Below are positions 41,983 through 50,888 of a DNA stretch of 64,000 nucleotides, piece after piece. Under the pieces are notes generated by a model. That model was given only the letters and a program-made list of their open reading frames with translations. It did no database searches and was not told the DNA's origin. Source of the DNA: an uncultured Alphaproteobacteria bacterium (GTDB lineage: Bacteria > Pseudomonadota > Alphaproteobacteria > Rs-D84). A program made the position numbers and the translations under genes. The stretch spans positions 1 to 64,000 of the forward strand of contig CAKQSE010000004.1 in assembly GCA_934272785.1 (NCBI GenBank), read 5' to 3'. Within the stretch, counting starts at the first letter, position 1. Each line of letters starts with the position of its first letter.

Positions 41983-43176
41983 TTATTCACCTGTCGATTC
42001 ACTTGCGTCACGTTCAACGCTTTCCCAAGCATAACCATTATTTCCAACAGTCAACACGCATTTTGCACCCAATGTTGTGCATGCGTCAGTTGGTGCAGGA
42101 ATAGCTTTGTCAGCAACTGCTTTCGCCGCGGCCGCGTCTGTTACACCCTGGTCTGCCTTGGTCTGAGCCGCTGTAATTTTCGCATCATAACCATCATATG
42201 TGGTTACTTTTGTCGCCGTGATGCCAGAATTTACCGCGCTCAACTGCGCTTCTGTCAAAGCGTCTTGTTTCTTTGCGATATCTTCGGTATTTTTAGTGAT
42301 ATTTTCTGTATTGGTGGCAATTGCATCAATCCTTTCTTTGGTAACACCTGTGCCTTCCAATGTCGTTACACGACCAGCCAGACCAGAATCATCATATTCA
42401 TACGTTGCGCTGATGGTGCCATCTTCGGCAATTGTGATGTTTGAACCTTGTTTCAAGGTATTCTGTTTTTTCGCTAATTCTTCATTAACATATGTCGTAG
42501 ATGCCTTGGTCGCCAAACCTGTTGTAGCATTATTCACAGCGGCGGCTGTATCATCTGCAGTTTTTCCCTGGGCAGTGGTTGCATAATTACCAGCCAAGCC
42601 GTCTGCATATGTTTTTGCATTTTGCTCGGCAGTGGCGGCCGCACCCTTGGCATCATATGCAGCGTCAGCACGTGCTGTTTCCGTTGTAATTGCATCTGCA
42701 ATGGATTTTGCAATAGAACCATCACCATCACCAGTCAATGTCCCCAATGTTGTGGTGTGACCCGCAACTGTTGTTTGCAAATTGCCTAATTCTTCTGATG
42801 TGGCAACACTTGCTGTGGAGTATTTAATTTTGCCATCGTCACCAACTGTCACGGCGGTCACAACGTTTCCTGTGCCATCTTTTACAAAGTCAGCAGCGGT
42901 CAATGTATTCTGCTTCTTGCCCAATTCTGCGGTTACTGTTTCAGAATCTGCCTTTTTGGCGATCGCATCTGTATTTGCTGTAACTTTTTCAGACAACACT
43001 GTAACAGTTGAAGCATCTGCCTTGGTTCCGACAGTTGTTGTCAAATCAGCAATCGCATCAGCGTTCACTTTCACCTTTGCATCAACGTATTTCTGTGATG
43101 TCAGGGCTGCGTCAGCAGAGTTTGCCGCGACAACGCCCAACAATACTGTAAATATACCAGCGGTTAATTTTTTCAT
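41983..43176 (-). CDS. Secreted coiled-coil fibre-like protein
   Basis: The 397-residue protein has the signal peptide MKKLTAGIFTVLLGVVAANSADA, the SQKYVDAKVKVNAD start, long Ala/Thr/Lys-rich helical heptads (ENITKNTEDIAKKQDALTEA) and beta-type inserts. It contains the module KKQDALTEAQLSAVNSGIT + YDGYDAKI, also present in the 44514 gene. The tail is CTTLGAKCVLTVGNNGYAWESV, with a Cys pair and a Trp. Probably a trimeric or fibrous surface protein; function unknown. Confidence 0.75.
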   Translation of the reverse strand: MKKLTAGIFTVLLGVVAANSADAALTSQKYVDAKVKVNADAIADLTTTVGTKADASTVTVLSEKVTANTDAIAKKADSETVTAELGKKQNTLTAADFVKDGTGNVVTAVTVGDDGKIKYSTASVATSEELGNLQTTVAGHTTTLGTLTGDGDGSIAKSIADAITTETARADAAYDAKGAAATAEQNAKTYADGLAGNYATTAQGKTADDTAAAVNNATTGLATKASTTYVNEELAKKQNTLKQGSNITIAEDGTISATYEYDDSGLAGRVTTLEGTGVTKERIDAIATNTENITKNTEDIAKKQDALTEAQLSAVNSGITATKVTTYDGYDAKITAAQTKADQGVTDAAAAKAVADKAIPAPTDACTTLGAKCVLTVGNNGYAWESVERDASESTGE

Positions 43177-43232
43177 TTTTCTTTCCTTTCTTTTTTGTTT
43201 TTTATTTTTTGTTTAAATCTTGGTTGGTGTGC

Positions 43233-44438
43233 TTATTCTTCTCCCAATGGGGCAGTTACATCCATCCACATCATATTTTTGGACGCCGCGTCCACAGACA
43301 GAACGCAACGACCGGATTCGGCGGCACATGAGCCCTCTGGCTTTGGAATAGTTGTGTCAAATTTGTCATCAACCGCTTTTTTATCATAGACGTCATCGGC
43401 GTTTGCCTTTTTCGCCAATTCTGTGTTCACTGTTGCCGCGTCAGCCTTGGCATCCAACGCATCTTTGATGTCACCCGTTGTCAACGCGTTCGTAATTGCA
43501 CCAGTTACGTCAGCCATTGATGTAAAGTCTGTCAGCTTTTTATCAGAAACCTGATACTGGCCATTGGCATCAACTGTCGCGATATTGCCGGCGTTTGCCG
43601 CATCAACCGTCAACTTGTTTGCTTTGGTCGCCATACCTTCTTGGTATGTTGTTTCTTTTACATAGCCTTTCAAATCAACGTCACCCGCCTGGATATCACC
43701 AATTAATGTATTCACCTGTGCCTTGGTATATGTATCAACTTTGCGGTATACATCATTATTGATTTCATTGATTGCGCCAACGATTGTTTTTGCATCGGTG
43801 GTTAAATCACCCTCGCCAACCTTGGTGTTGATGTTGGAAATGTTTGTTTCATTTGTCGAAACACGACCAGTCAACGCGGTTAAATCCGTCTTGTTCTGAT
43901 CCGCTGTGGCCTGGGCGGCTGATGCAGCCGTTGCAGCATTACCGGCCTTGGTATCCGCAGCAGCAGCGGCGGCGGCGGCGTCAGCGGCAGCCTGGGTCGC
44001 GTCAGCGACACCCTTGGTCAAACCAGATTCTGCATCACCGATTGCCGTTTTATTTGCATTGGCAGTGGTCTGGGCCGCATCGGCTGCTTCCTTGGCCGCG
44101 TTTGCAGTATTTTCGACACCTGTTACAGCGTCTTTCTTGGCATACGTTGTTTCAGCATCCGCAGATTTCAAGTAACCATCCAAGTCAGCTGCGTCCGCCT
44201 TGCCATCAATCGTGGTGGTCAAATTGGTAACATTTTGTTGTAATTCGTTCACCGTGGTTTTATCGGCCTTGCCTTCGACTGTTGTGGTCAAATTAGTAAT
44301 CTTTTCTGTGGTCGTCTTGTCAATATTATCAACATACTGACGGCTGGCGATTTCAATCTTGGCATTTGCCGCCGTGGCACCCGCCGACAACATTATCGCC
44401 GCCATAAAACCAGAAAAAGCTATGTTTTTTACTTTCAT
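43233..44438 (-). CDS. Secreted coiled-coil fibre-like protein
   Basis: The 401-residue protein has a signal peptide (KNIAFSGFMAAIMLSAGATAANA), then IASRQYVDNIDKTTTEKITN, several heptad stretches (EGKADKTTVNELQQNVTNL) and a pure Ala/Thr/Lys helical central rod around residues 115-190. The tail is CAAESGRCVLSVDAASKNMMWMDV, parallel to the neighbouring gene. Probably a rod-like surface or secreted protein. Function unknown. Confidence 0.75.
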   Translation of the reverse strand: MKVKNIAFSGFMAAIMLSAGATAANAKIEIASRQYVDNIDKTTTEKITNLTTTVEGKADKTTVNELQQNVTNLTTTIDGKADAADLDGYLKSADAETTYAKKDAVTGVENTANAAKEAADAAQTTANANKTAIGDAESGLTKGVADATQAAADAAAAAAAADTKAGNAATAASAAQATADQNKTDLTALTGRVSTNETNISNINTKVGEGDLTTDAKTIVGAINEINNDVYRKVDTYTKAQVNTLIGDIQAGDVDLKGYVKETTYQEGMATKANKLTVDAANAGNIATVDANGQYQVSDKKLTDFTSMADVTGAITNALTTGDIKDALDAKADAATVNTELAKKANADDVYDKKAVDDKFDTTIPKPEGSCAAESGRCVLSVDAASKNMMWMDVTAPLGEE

Positions 44439-44513
44439 TTTTCGTTCCTTTCTGTCCTTTCATTTTGCCCCGTTCCCCGTTATGGCGGAAGATTGAAGCC
44501 AAATTCCCCTTAC

Positions 44514-46577
44514 CTATTCTGCGATGCTGACCGCGGTCCATTGCTGTGCACTGCCATCATACAGAAACATTCCGTCGCCATCCGGCGCAGACAATTTTGC
44601 CGCAGCCGTCTTTTTCGCCTCGCCCGCGTCGGCCAATGCCGCGCTCGCAGTTGTCTTGGCCGCGCCAGCGTCAGTCTGGGCCGTGTTCGCCGCCGAAACA
44701 GCATCGGCAATCGACGCACCGTAGCCATCGTATTTCGTGACCAATGTCGCCGTAATACCAGAATCCACCGCCGCGATTTGTTCGGCGTTTAATTTATCCT
44801 GTTTGCCCGCAACCGCATCATTGACATATGTTTCCGTCGCGTATCCCTTTAAAGTAATTTCACCACTCAGCGCGGCGTCAGCAATTGCCTTTTGCACGCC
44901 AGATGAACGGACCAGTTTATTCGAACCCGCCGTCGGCACATCGTCAATCGCGTCGGCACTGATGTTGTCCAGGCCAACCGTCGCACGGTTATATGTCACC
45001 GTCTGGGTCGCAGCATCATATGTAATGCCATTTACAACACCATTGACATCACCGGTTCCGGTAACCGCAACCATACCCGCGGGACCAGTGTCACCCTTGT
45101 CACCTTTCTCGCCAGCGGGACCCTGGGGACCTTGTTCACCCTGGGGACCAGCGGGACCAGTATCGCCTTTTTCACCCTTTTCACCGGCAGGCCCCTGGGG
45201 ACCTTGCTCGCCCTGGGGACCTTGTTCACCCTGGGGACCAGCGGGACCGGTATCACCCTTCTCGCCCTTTTCACCGGCGGGACCCTGAATACCTTGCTCG
45301 CCCTGGGGACCTTGTTCACCCTGGGGACCAGCGGGACCAGTATCACCCTTCTCGCCCTTTTCACCGGCGGGACCCTGAATACCTTGCTCGCCCTGGGGTC
45401 CTTGCTCGCCCGGGTCACCTTTGTCACCCTTTTCGCCAGGATCACCCTTGTCGCCCTTGGCACCGGCAGGAATCGCATCTAATTTTGCATCAATCTCGCT
45501 CTTGGCATAGACGTCAGAACTGTTCGCCTTGTTCGCCAGGCCGGCATTTAATGCCGCAATATCAGATTTATTTGTTTCAATTTGACCAACCGCAGTCGAT
45601 GTAATGCCAGAATTTGTCGCCGCAATTTGCGCATCGGACAATTTATCCTGTTTCTTTGCCAATTCGCTGTCAACATATGTCTGGGACGCCAGACCACTGA
45701 TTGCGGTCGCAATCGCAGAATTCATCGCCGCCTTGGCACCGGCCACCTGGTCATCAACATATGTGATTTTTGCATATGGCGTCAGGTCAACATCCGCACC
45801 ATCGCCCTTTGGTCCCTGGGGACCCATCGGCCCTTCGGGTCCACGTGGCCCCTCGGGTCCCATTGGACCCTGGGGTCCTTCGGGTCCGCGGTCACCCGGC
45901 GCACCCATAATTTCTGATTTAGAAATCAAATTCTGCCACGCGGTATCACCATCGTATTTCCATAACAGGTCTGTTTCATTGGAACCAATTACAACCTCGC
46001 GTCCGTCCTGGCCCGCGATTGTGCCAATCGCATCCTTGACCCGGTCAATATCAACCGTGATTTCGTTTGTCCGATCATCAATCGAAACAAAACCATCAGA
46101 CGCCGGCGTCAATGTGTCCTGTTTTCTGTCAATTTTATCACCCAACGCAATATCGGCATTTTTCAGGTTTTCGATATCACGACGAATTGCACTGGCCTCG
46201 CCAGGTGTAACGCCAGAACCACCAGACGACGTATCACCCGTCGGGCGTTTAATCGAACTGCCCCCGCTGACGGATGTGCCACCATTTAAATATTTACCAA
46301 TCGACAAACGTGAACCCGTGGCAACACGACCATTGGTCGTTGTCGCAGACGAATTTGTCGAACCAGTTGATGATTTATCGGACGTCGGCGTAACACGCAG
46401 TGAGCCACCACGAACACCAGACGCAGAACCGTTACCATTGCCAGACGCAGCAGCCGCACTGTTGTATGTTCCAGCCCCCCCCAGGCTGCGCACAGATGAT
46501 GCCGCGTTGGCCACAGAAGTCGCCGCACACAGCACACACACGATTGCCCACGTTGATATTTTCAAGTCTTTTTTCAT
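44514..46577 (-). CDS. Secreted collagen-like repeat protein
   Basis: The 687-residue protein has the signal peptide ISTWAIVCVLCAATSVANA and a Ser/Gly/Thr-rich linker. Two Gly-X-Y regions follow: a short one (GPEGPQGPMGPEGPRGPEGP) near residues 225-255 and a long one of about 140 residues containing nearly identical blocks (GPQGEQGIQGPAGEKGEKGD). C-terminal fibre modules match the 41983 gene (KQDKL...SGITAT...KYDGYGASI) and the tail is DGSAQQWTAVSIAE. Bacterial collagen-like proteins form surface triple helices; this one lacks a visible anchor. It is the first gene of the group and preceded by an AT-rich spacer. Confidence 0.85.
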   Translation of the reverse strand: MKKDLKISTWAIVCVLCAATSVANAASSVRSLGGAGTYNSAAAASGNGNGSASGVRGGSLRVTPTSDKSSTGSTNSSATTTNGRVATGSRLSIGKYLNGGTSVSGGSSIKRPTGDTSSGGSGVTPGEASAIRRDIENLKNADIALGDKIDRKQDTLTPASDGFVSIDDRTNEITVDIDRVKDAIGTIAGQDGREVVIGSNETDLLWKYDGDTAWQNLISKSEIMGAPGDRGPEGPQGPMGPEGPRGPEGPMGPQGPKGDGADVDLTPYAKITYVDDQVAGAKAAMNSAIATAISGLASQTYVDSELAKKQDKLSDAQIAATNSGITSTAVGQIETNKSDIAALNAGLANKANSSDVYAKSEIDAKLDAIPAGAKGDKGDPGEKGDKGDPGEQGPQGEQGIQGPAGEKGEKGDTGPAGPQGEQGPQGEQGIQGPAGEKGEKGDTGPAGPQGEQGPQGEQGPQGPAGEKGEKGDTGPAGPQGEQGPQGPAGEKGDKGDTGPAGMVAVTGTGDVNGVVNGITYDAATQTVTYNRATVGLDNISADAIDDVPTAGSNKLVRSSGVQKAIADAALSGEITLKGYATETYVNDAVAGKQDKLNAEQIAAVDSGITATLVTKYDGYGASIADAVSAANTAQTDAGAAKTTASAALADAGEAKKTAAAKLSAPDGDGMFLYDGSAQQWTAVSIAE
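45060..45470. repeat. DNA repeats coding Gly-X-Y
   Basis: About 400 bp of 9-bp and longer periodic repeats (CCCTGGGGACCTTG and variants), coding the long collagen-like tract on the minus strand. It can be expected to vary in length between strains. Confidence 0.8.
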
Positions 46578-46639
46578 AACTCTCTCTACTGATACCTAGT
46601 TTATCATATTTTGCGAATCGGGGTCAACACCTTTCTATG

Positions 46640-47356
46640 TTAAAATTCATATCTGATACCAACAGAAATTGAATTATCCAATATCGTGTCGATTTTATTT
46701 TCAAACCAGTGATTGGTTTCGTCGGTTGTTTGGAAATCAAATTTCTGCTTCGTGCCAGTCATACCCGCCAAGCGATAGCGAACATCCAAAACCAGGTTAT
46801 CATCCAATTTCTGGGTATAGCCCAACATCAACGCCGCCATCGGCGCGACAGATGTTTTTTTGCGGTCACTGCCGTCAAAGAATACGGAATCAATCGTTGT
46901 TGTCGGCATCGCCAGTCCCAGACCACCGCCAACATACAGGCCGCTGGTGAAATCATAATAACCACTGGCCATCAAATACGGGATTGACATTGTGAATTCG
47001 GCCGCGCTGTCTTTGTCGCTGAAATATCCGATATAGCCGGCCTCTACCTCGCCCCGCCAGAAGTAACCAAAGTGATAACCACCGGCCAGACTGCCGCCAA
47101 AGACAGGTTCAAACGAATAATCGTCCGAAGCGTAATCATTATTCGCCGCAAAATTATCATCAGACGAATATTTATTCTTCCAATTTAAAAAACTAACCTC
47201 GGCACGGCCGGTGATATACCACCCCGTCTTGGCCTTGTCTGTATAGTTATATGTAACATTATATCCGCCATTTGAATCAGGACGCACATAGCTGGGGGCC
47301 GCAGACGCCGCCGTTGTCACGCCCAACGCAACAAATAAAGTGAACAATTTTTTCAT
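46640..47356 (-). CDS. Outer-membrane beta-barrel protein (OmpA/Omp25-like fold)
   Basis: The 238-residue protein starts at ATG 47356 with the signal peptide MKKLFTLFVALGVTTAASAA. It has repeated aromatic strands (GWYITGRAEVSFLNWKNKY, GSLAGGYHFGYFWRGEVEAGY, LMASGYYDFTSGLYVGGGLGL, APMAALMLGYTQKLDDNLVLDVRYRLAG) and ends ISVGIRYEF, a barrel-type C-terminus. This fits an eight-stranded barrel similar to alphaproteobacterial Omp25/OmpW-type porin-like proteins. It lies next to the fibre cluster and is divergent from pal. Confidence 0.75.
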   Translation of the reverse strand: MKKLFTLFVALGVTTAASAAPSYVRPDSNGGYNVTYNYTDKAKTGWYITGRAEVSFLNWKNKYSSDDNFAANNDYASDDYSFEPVFGGSLAGGYHFGYFWRGEVEAGYIGYFSDKDSAAEFTMSIPYLMASGYYDFTSGLYVGGGLGLAMPTTTIDSVFFDGSDRKKTSVAPMAALMLGYTQKLDDNLVLDVRYRLAGMTGTKQKFDFQTTDETNHWFENKIDTILDNSISVGIRYEF

Positions 47357-47495
47357 AGTAAAGTACCCTCCTAAACTTTCAGACAGTATATCATATTTCG
47401 ATTCGCTTTCCAAAACATAAAAAACAGTTGTTGACATTTTTTTGTCGTTTTTGCTAAGTTGTGCTTAGTAATATTTTGACAAGAGAGGAATATAA

Positions 47496-47900
47496 ATGAA
47501 AAAAATTCTGATTGGTTTTGCAATTTTAACTGTGGCTGCATGCACCAAGGTGCCCAGCAATATCAATGATGACAAGGTATTTTACGCGTTTGACTCGGCC
47601 GAGGTTTCAGATGCCGCACGTAAAAATCTGGAATCCCAGGCATTGTATATGAAGAAAAACCCAGACAAAAATATCATTATGGCAGGACACTGTGACGAAC
47701 GTGGTTCGACCGAATATAACCTGGCACTGGGCGCGTTGCGCGCGGGAAATGCCGCACACGTTTTGATTCACGACGGAATTGAACCGGAACGCATTAAAAC
47801 AATTTCTTATGGCAAGGAAAATCCCCAGTATCCGGGTTCTGGCGAAGAAATTTGGGCCAAGAACAGAAATGCCACAACCCAAGTGGTTGACCAGAAATAA
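47496..47900 (+). CDS. pal: Peptidoglycan-associated lipoprotein Pal
   Basis: Pal links the outer membrane to peptidoglycan as part of Tol-Pal. The 134-residue protein has a lipobox (AILTVAACTK) and an OmpA-like domain with VFYAFDSAEVSDAARKNL, IMAGHCDERGSTEYNLALGALRA and the RIKTISYGKENP block that binds diaminopimelate. TolB is 4 kb away on the other strand; tolQRA are not in the window. A small dyad (CTAAG-N5-CTTAG, 47454-47468) lies upstream. Confidence 0.95.
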   Translation: MKKILIGFAILTVAACTKVPSNINDDKVFYAFDSAEVSDAARKNLESQALYMKKNPDKNIIMAGHCDERGSTEYNLALGALRAGNAAHVLIHDGIEPERIKTISYGKENPQYPGSGEEIWAKNRNATTQVVDQK

Positions 47901-47927
47901 AAAGTGCGCCGACGGCGCATTTTTTTC
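47898..47927 (+). terminator. Terminator of pal
   Basis: GTGCGCC-GAC-GGCGCAT is followed by TTTTTTT. Confidence 0.7.
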
Positions 47928-47929
47928 TT

Positions 47930-47958
47930 TTGACCGAAAAAAGTTTTTTTACTATGAT
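47930..47958 (+). promoter_or_regulatory. Promoter of ftsE; transcript may be leaderless
   Basis: TTGACC (47930-47935), a 17-bp spacer and TATGAT (47953-47958). The expected start site is about 47964-47967, which coincides with the ATG at 47966, and no SD is visible before it. Confidence 0.55.
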
Positions 47959-47965
47959 TCACACC

Positions 47966-48769
47966 ATGGAAGACAAGACTGCAATTTCGTTCGCAAATGT
48001 GGCCGCCGCATATGACGATGGACGCGAGGTTTTGACCGACGTATCATTTAATATCAGTGCGGGCGCGTTCTATTTTTTATCGGGTGCATCGGGCGCGGGA
48101 AAAACAACACTGTTGCGACTGATTTACCAATTGCACAAACCACTGCGCGGGCAAATCAAGTTATTTGGTCGCGTTACAAATGAAATGTCGCGTGACGATA
48201 TCGCGCGTATGCGGCACAAAATGGCAATCGTATTCCAGGAATATTCATTGCTGTCGCACCTGACGGTGTTTGACAATATCGCATTGCCGTTGCGCGTGCG
48301 CGGTGTTGCCGAAGATAAAATCAAAAAGCTGGTGGCCAAGGTTCTGGAATGGGTCGGTCTGGCAAAATACGCCGACGCAAATCCAATGGCACTGTCCGGT
48401 GGACAACAGCAACGCGTTTCTGTTGCGCGCGCAATTATTGTCCAGCCATCAATATTACTGGCCGACGAACCGACCGGAAATCTGGACGATGAAAACGCGT
48501 CGCGTTTGATGGAGTTGTTTATCCAGATGAACAAAATGTTTGGCACGACGATTATCCTGGCGACACATAATAAAAAGCTGATGGATACTTATAAATTCCC
48601 GGTAATCCACGTTGAAAATCATCGTGTTGGATTTGGCACACACCCGGCGACAACCACCGCACCATCTGTAGATGCAAAGCCCGATATCAAAAAAGTATGG
48701 AAGGGACCAAAACCACAAAACTATTTCACCGAATTATCAAAACAATTTGACGACATTGGGAACGCATAA
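47966..48769 (+). CDS. ftsE: Cell division ATP-binding protein FtsE
   Basis: FtsE with FtsX forms an ABC-type complex that controls peptidoglycan hydrolases at the septum. The protein has Walker A SGASGAGKTTLLRL, Q-loop VFQEYSLL, signature ALSGGQQQRVSVARAI, Walker B SILLADEPTGNLD and switch His ILATHNKK. The C-terminal tail of about 45 residues (KPDIKKVWKGPKPQNYF) is longer than usual. I use ATG 47966 because the promoter leaves no room for an earlier one; ATG 47954 is the alternative. The stop overlaps the ftsX start (TAATG). Confidence 0.95.
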   Translation: MEDKTAISFANVAAAYDDGREVLTDVSFNISAGAFYFLSGASGAGKTTLLRLIYQLHKPLRGQIKLFGRVTNEMSRDDIARMRHKMAIVFQEYSLLSHLTVFDNIALPLRVRGVAEDKIKKLVAKVLEWVGLAKYADANPMALSGGQQQRVSVARAIIVQPSILLADEPTGNLDDENASRLMELFIQMNKMFGTTIILATHNKKLMDTYKFPVIHVENHRVGFGTHPATTTAPSVDAKPDIKKVWKGPKPQNYFTELSKQFDDIGNA

Positions 48770-49608
48770 TGAAGACACCTGTTGTATTTTCACTGGTTCG
48801 CAGCCAATCAATTTTTATGACCGCGATTATGTCGCTGTTGACATTTTTGGCGGTGCTGGCGTTTGGGATTTGCCTGTCGATTGGGACGGGCGTTATGCGT
48901 TGGAATGCCCAGTGGGACCTGTTTGCCACGGTCCAGGTTATGAATTCTGATAACAGTGCGGCGGTCAAAAAAATAATCAATGAAAACAAGGCCAAGACCG
49001 TTTCCGTGACCGAGGTTACGTCCGAACAAATGGCCGATTTAATGCGCCCGTGGATGTCGTCTGGGGGTGACGCATTGAAAAATTACCTGCCCCAGATGTA
49101 TGAAATTCAGTTCAAAACAAAATCTGATTTGGACGCGTTTGGTCGCCAGATTGGTGATAACGCGCGATTCTTGTCACACAGTGCAGCGTTAAAAAATTCG
49201 GCATCGGCCGGCTGGCAAATGATAATGATTTCGGCGTTGGTTTTGGCAATGGTGCTGGGCGCGATTGGCGTCTGTATATCGTATATCGCACGCAATACGG
49301 CATTGTTGCATAAACGCGAATTGGAAATATTAAACCAGGTTGGCGCAACCGATTCATTTGTCGCGCGCCAGATGCAAATCATCGTGACAAAGATTTCTGC
49401 GGTGGCCGCGTTGGCGGGGTTCTGTGCGGCGGCACTGGTGTTGCTGATGATTCTGGGGGCGGCGCACGGCGTGCGTGTTGGTCTGATGGCAATGATGGGA
49501 TTATCGGGCGCGGGCTGGATTGCGTTGGCAATGCTGCCGATTGCGATTATAATATTTGCGATATACATCACGCGTCGCACAACGTTAAAGATTCTTGAAA
49601 ACAACTGA
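48769..49608 (+). CDS. ftsX: Cell division protein FtsX
   Basis: The 279-residue membrane partner of FtsE has an N-terminal TM helix (about 18-40), an extracytoplasmic domain (about 45-140) and three further TM helices after residue 145, the FtsX fold. The TM2-TM3 loop (SYIARNTALLHKRELEILNQVGATDSFV) is the family's cytoplasmic coupling region. Both ends overlap the neighbouring genes by a base, so translation is coupled. Confidence 0.93.
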   Translation: MKTPVVFSLVRSQSIFMTAIMSLLTFLAVLAFGICLSIGTGVMRWNAQWDLFATVQVMNSDNSAAVKKIINENKAKTVSVTEVTSEQMADLMRPWMSSGGDALKNYLPQMYEIQFKTKSDLDAFGRQIGDNARFLSHSAALKNSASAGWQMIMISALVLAMVLGAIGVCISYIARNTALLHKRELEILNQVGATDSFVARQMQIIVTKISAVAALAGFCAAALVLLMILGAAHGVRVGLMAMMGLSGAGWIALAMLPIAIIIFAIYITRRTTLKILENN

Positions 49609-50117
49609 TGAAATTACTGACACCGTCTTTATTATTTCTGGCCCTGTTTGTGTTGGGTGGCATGATGTTCAAATCGATGGCCCCGACCCAGTGCGGCACG
49701 ATATTACCAGACGACAGTATATTTGTCCTGACGGGTGATATGCGTCGAATTCCATTTGCAATGCGAATGCTGCGCACGTATCCAGATGCCGATTTGTATA
49801 TCATTGGCGTTGGGGCCGATGCGTCATACGAAATGACACGACGCGTAACGATTGAATCAGAATCAAAATCCACATATCAAAACGCCCGTGCAATTCACGA
49901 TATTGTTGTGCGTGCGGGTCTGGACCGAATTGTTTTAATCACAACCGAAGATCATATGAACCGGGCATCATACCTGGTGCGTTCTGAATTACCAAATGTA
50001 GAGGTTGTCGCATGCCCTGCCCGACTGGCGGGAATGCCGCCGGCGCGCCGTCTGGAACGCTGGACAATCGAGTATGTGAAATACATCGCCACTATGCTTG
50101 GTATCAAGGAAGGGTAA
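49608..50117 (+). CDS. DUF218 (YdcF/ElyC-type) envelope protein
   Basis: The 169-residue protein has one N-terminal TM helix (about 5-24) and a DUF218 domain: SIFVLTGDMRRIPFAMRMLR, YIIGVGAD, ESESKSTYQNARAIHDIV and RIVLITTEDHMNRASYLV. In many Alphaproteobacteria a DUF218 gene lies between ftsX and plsC, as here. Members of this domain are implicated in envelope polymer metabolism; the specific substrate is unknown. Confidence 0.85.
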   Translation: MKLLTPSLLFLALFVLGGMMFKSMAPTQCGTILPDDSIFVLTGDMRRIPFAMRMLRTYPDADLYIIGVGADASYEMTRRVTIESESKSTYQNARAIHDIVVRAGLDRIVLITTEDHMNRASYLVRSELPNVEVVACPARLAGMPPARRLERWTIEYVKYIATMLGIKEG

Positions 50118-50149
50118 AAACGCAACATAAATCAAGGAAAAGCAGCGAA

Positions 50150-50857
50150 ATGTTAAAAACGATTTTGTTTAAATTTTTATTGGCCGTGTATTATATTGTT
50201 TGGTCACCGGTTATATTGATTGGACTGGTCTATAAACCGTTAAACGATTTCTTGGTCCTGACGTGCGCCAGCGGGGTGTTATTGCTGGCCCGATTGATTG
50301 TCGGGATAAAATATGAAATCCACTATCCCCCGGTCGAAGAAAATGGTATCCCGGTCGCCCCGAACGAGAATTCACGCCTGGATGGCAAGGCAATTGTCGC
50401 GGCAAAGCATATGTCTATTCTGGAAATCGCGATTTTGTCGACACATATCCCGAATTCATTTTTTATTGTAAAGCGCGAAATAATGTGGTTGCCGATTTAT
50501 GGTTGGGCGTTTTGGCGTATGGGTCTGCAACCGGTGAACCGCACACGTGGTGCAACCAATATGAAAAAACTGGCCCACGTTGTCGGGGACAAAATTATGA
50601 ACGGCCAAACATTGGTCATTTTCCCCGAAGGCACACGTGTTAAACCAGGCGCGCGTCCGCAACTGCGCCGCGGATTATTATTCTTGGCACACGAATTAAA
50701 ATTGCCGATTTTACCGGTGGGCACCGATGCGGGCCTGTATTGGCCCAAACGTGGCCGTATGCGTGGTGGCACGGCAAACATTTGGATAGAGCCGATATTA
50801 CCATGCAACGCATCACTGGATGAAATTCGTGACGCAATCAACCGTCACAGCGCATAA
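50150..50857 (+). CDS. plsC: 1-acyl-sn-glycerol-3-phosphate acyltransferase
   Basis: PlsC acylates lysophosphatidic acid to phosphatidic acid at the inner membrane. The 235-residue protein starts at ATG 50150 (AAGGAAA upstream) with hydrophobic N-terminal helices, then the catalytic AAKHMSILEIAIL (H87-x4-E92, the HX4E form seen in related LPAATs) and the phosphate-binding FPEGTRVKPGARP. Last gene of the ftsE operon, followed by a terminator. Confidence 0.92.
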   Translation: MLKTILFKFLLAVYYIVWSPVILIGLVYKPLNDFLVLTCASGVLLLARLIVGIKYEIHYPPVEENGIPVAPNENSRLDGKAIVAAKHMSILEIAILSTHIPNSFFIVKREIMWLPIYGWAFWRMGLQPVNRTRGATNMKKLAHVVGDKIMNGQTLVIFPEGTRVKPGARPQLRRGLLFLAHELKLPILPVGTDAGLYWPKRGRMRGGTANIWIEPILPCNASLDEIRDAINRHSA

Positions 50858-50888
50858 AAAGCCCCGCCATTTGGCGGTGCTTTTTTTA
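50858..50888 (+). terminator. Terminator of the ftsE-plsC operon
   Basis: AGCCCCGCC-ATTT-GGCGGTGCT followed by TTTTTTT. Confidence 0.75.

Noticed and set aside
45060..45470. CRISPR-like array
   Set aside because: The repeats are periodic coding repeats for Gly-X-Y in an open frame; there are no unique spacers of constant length.
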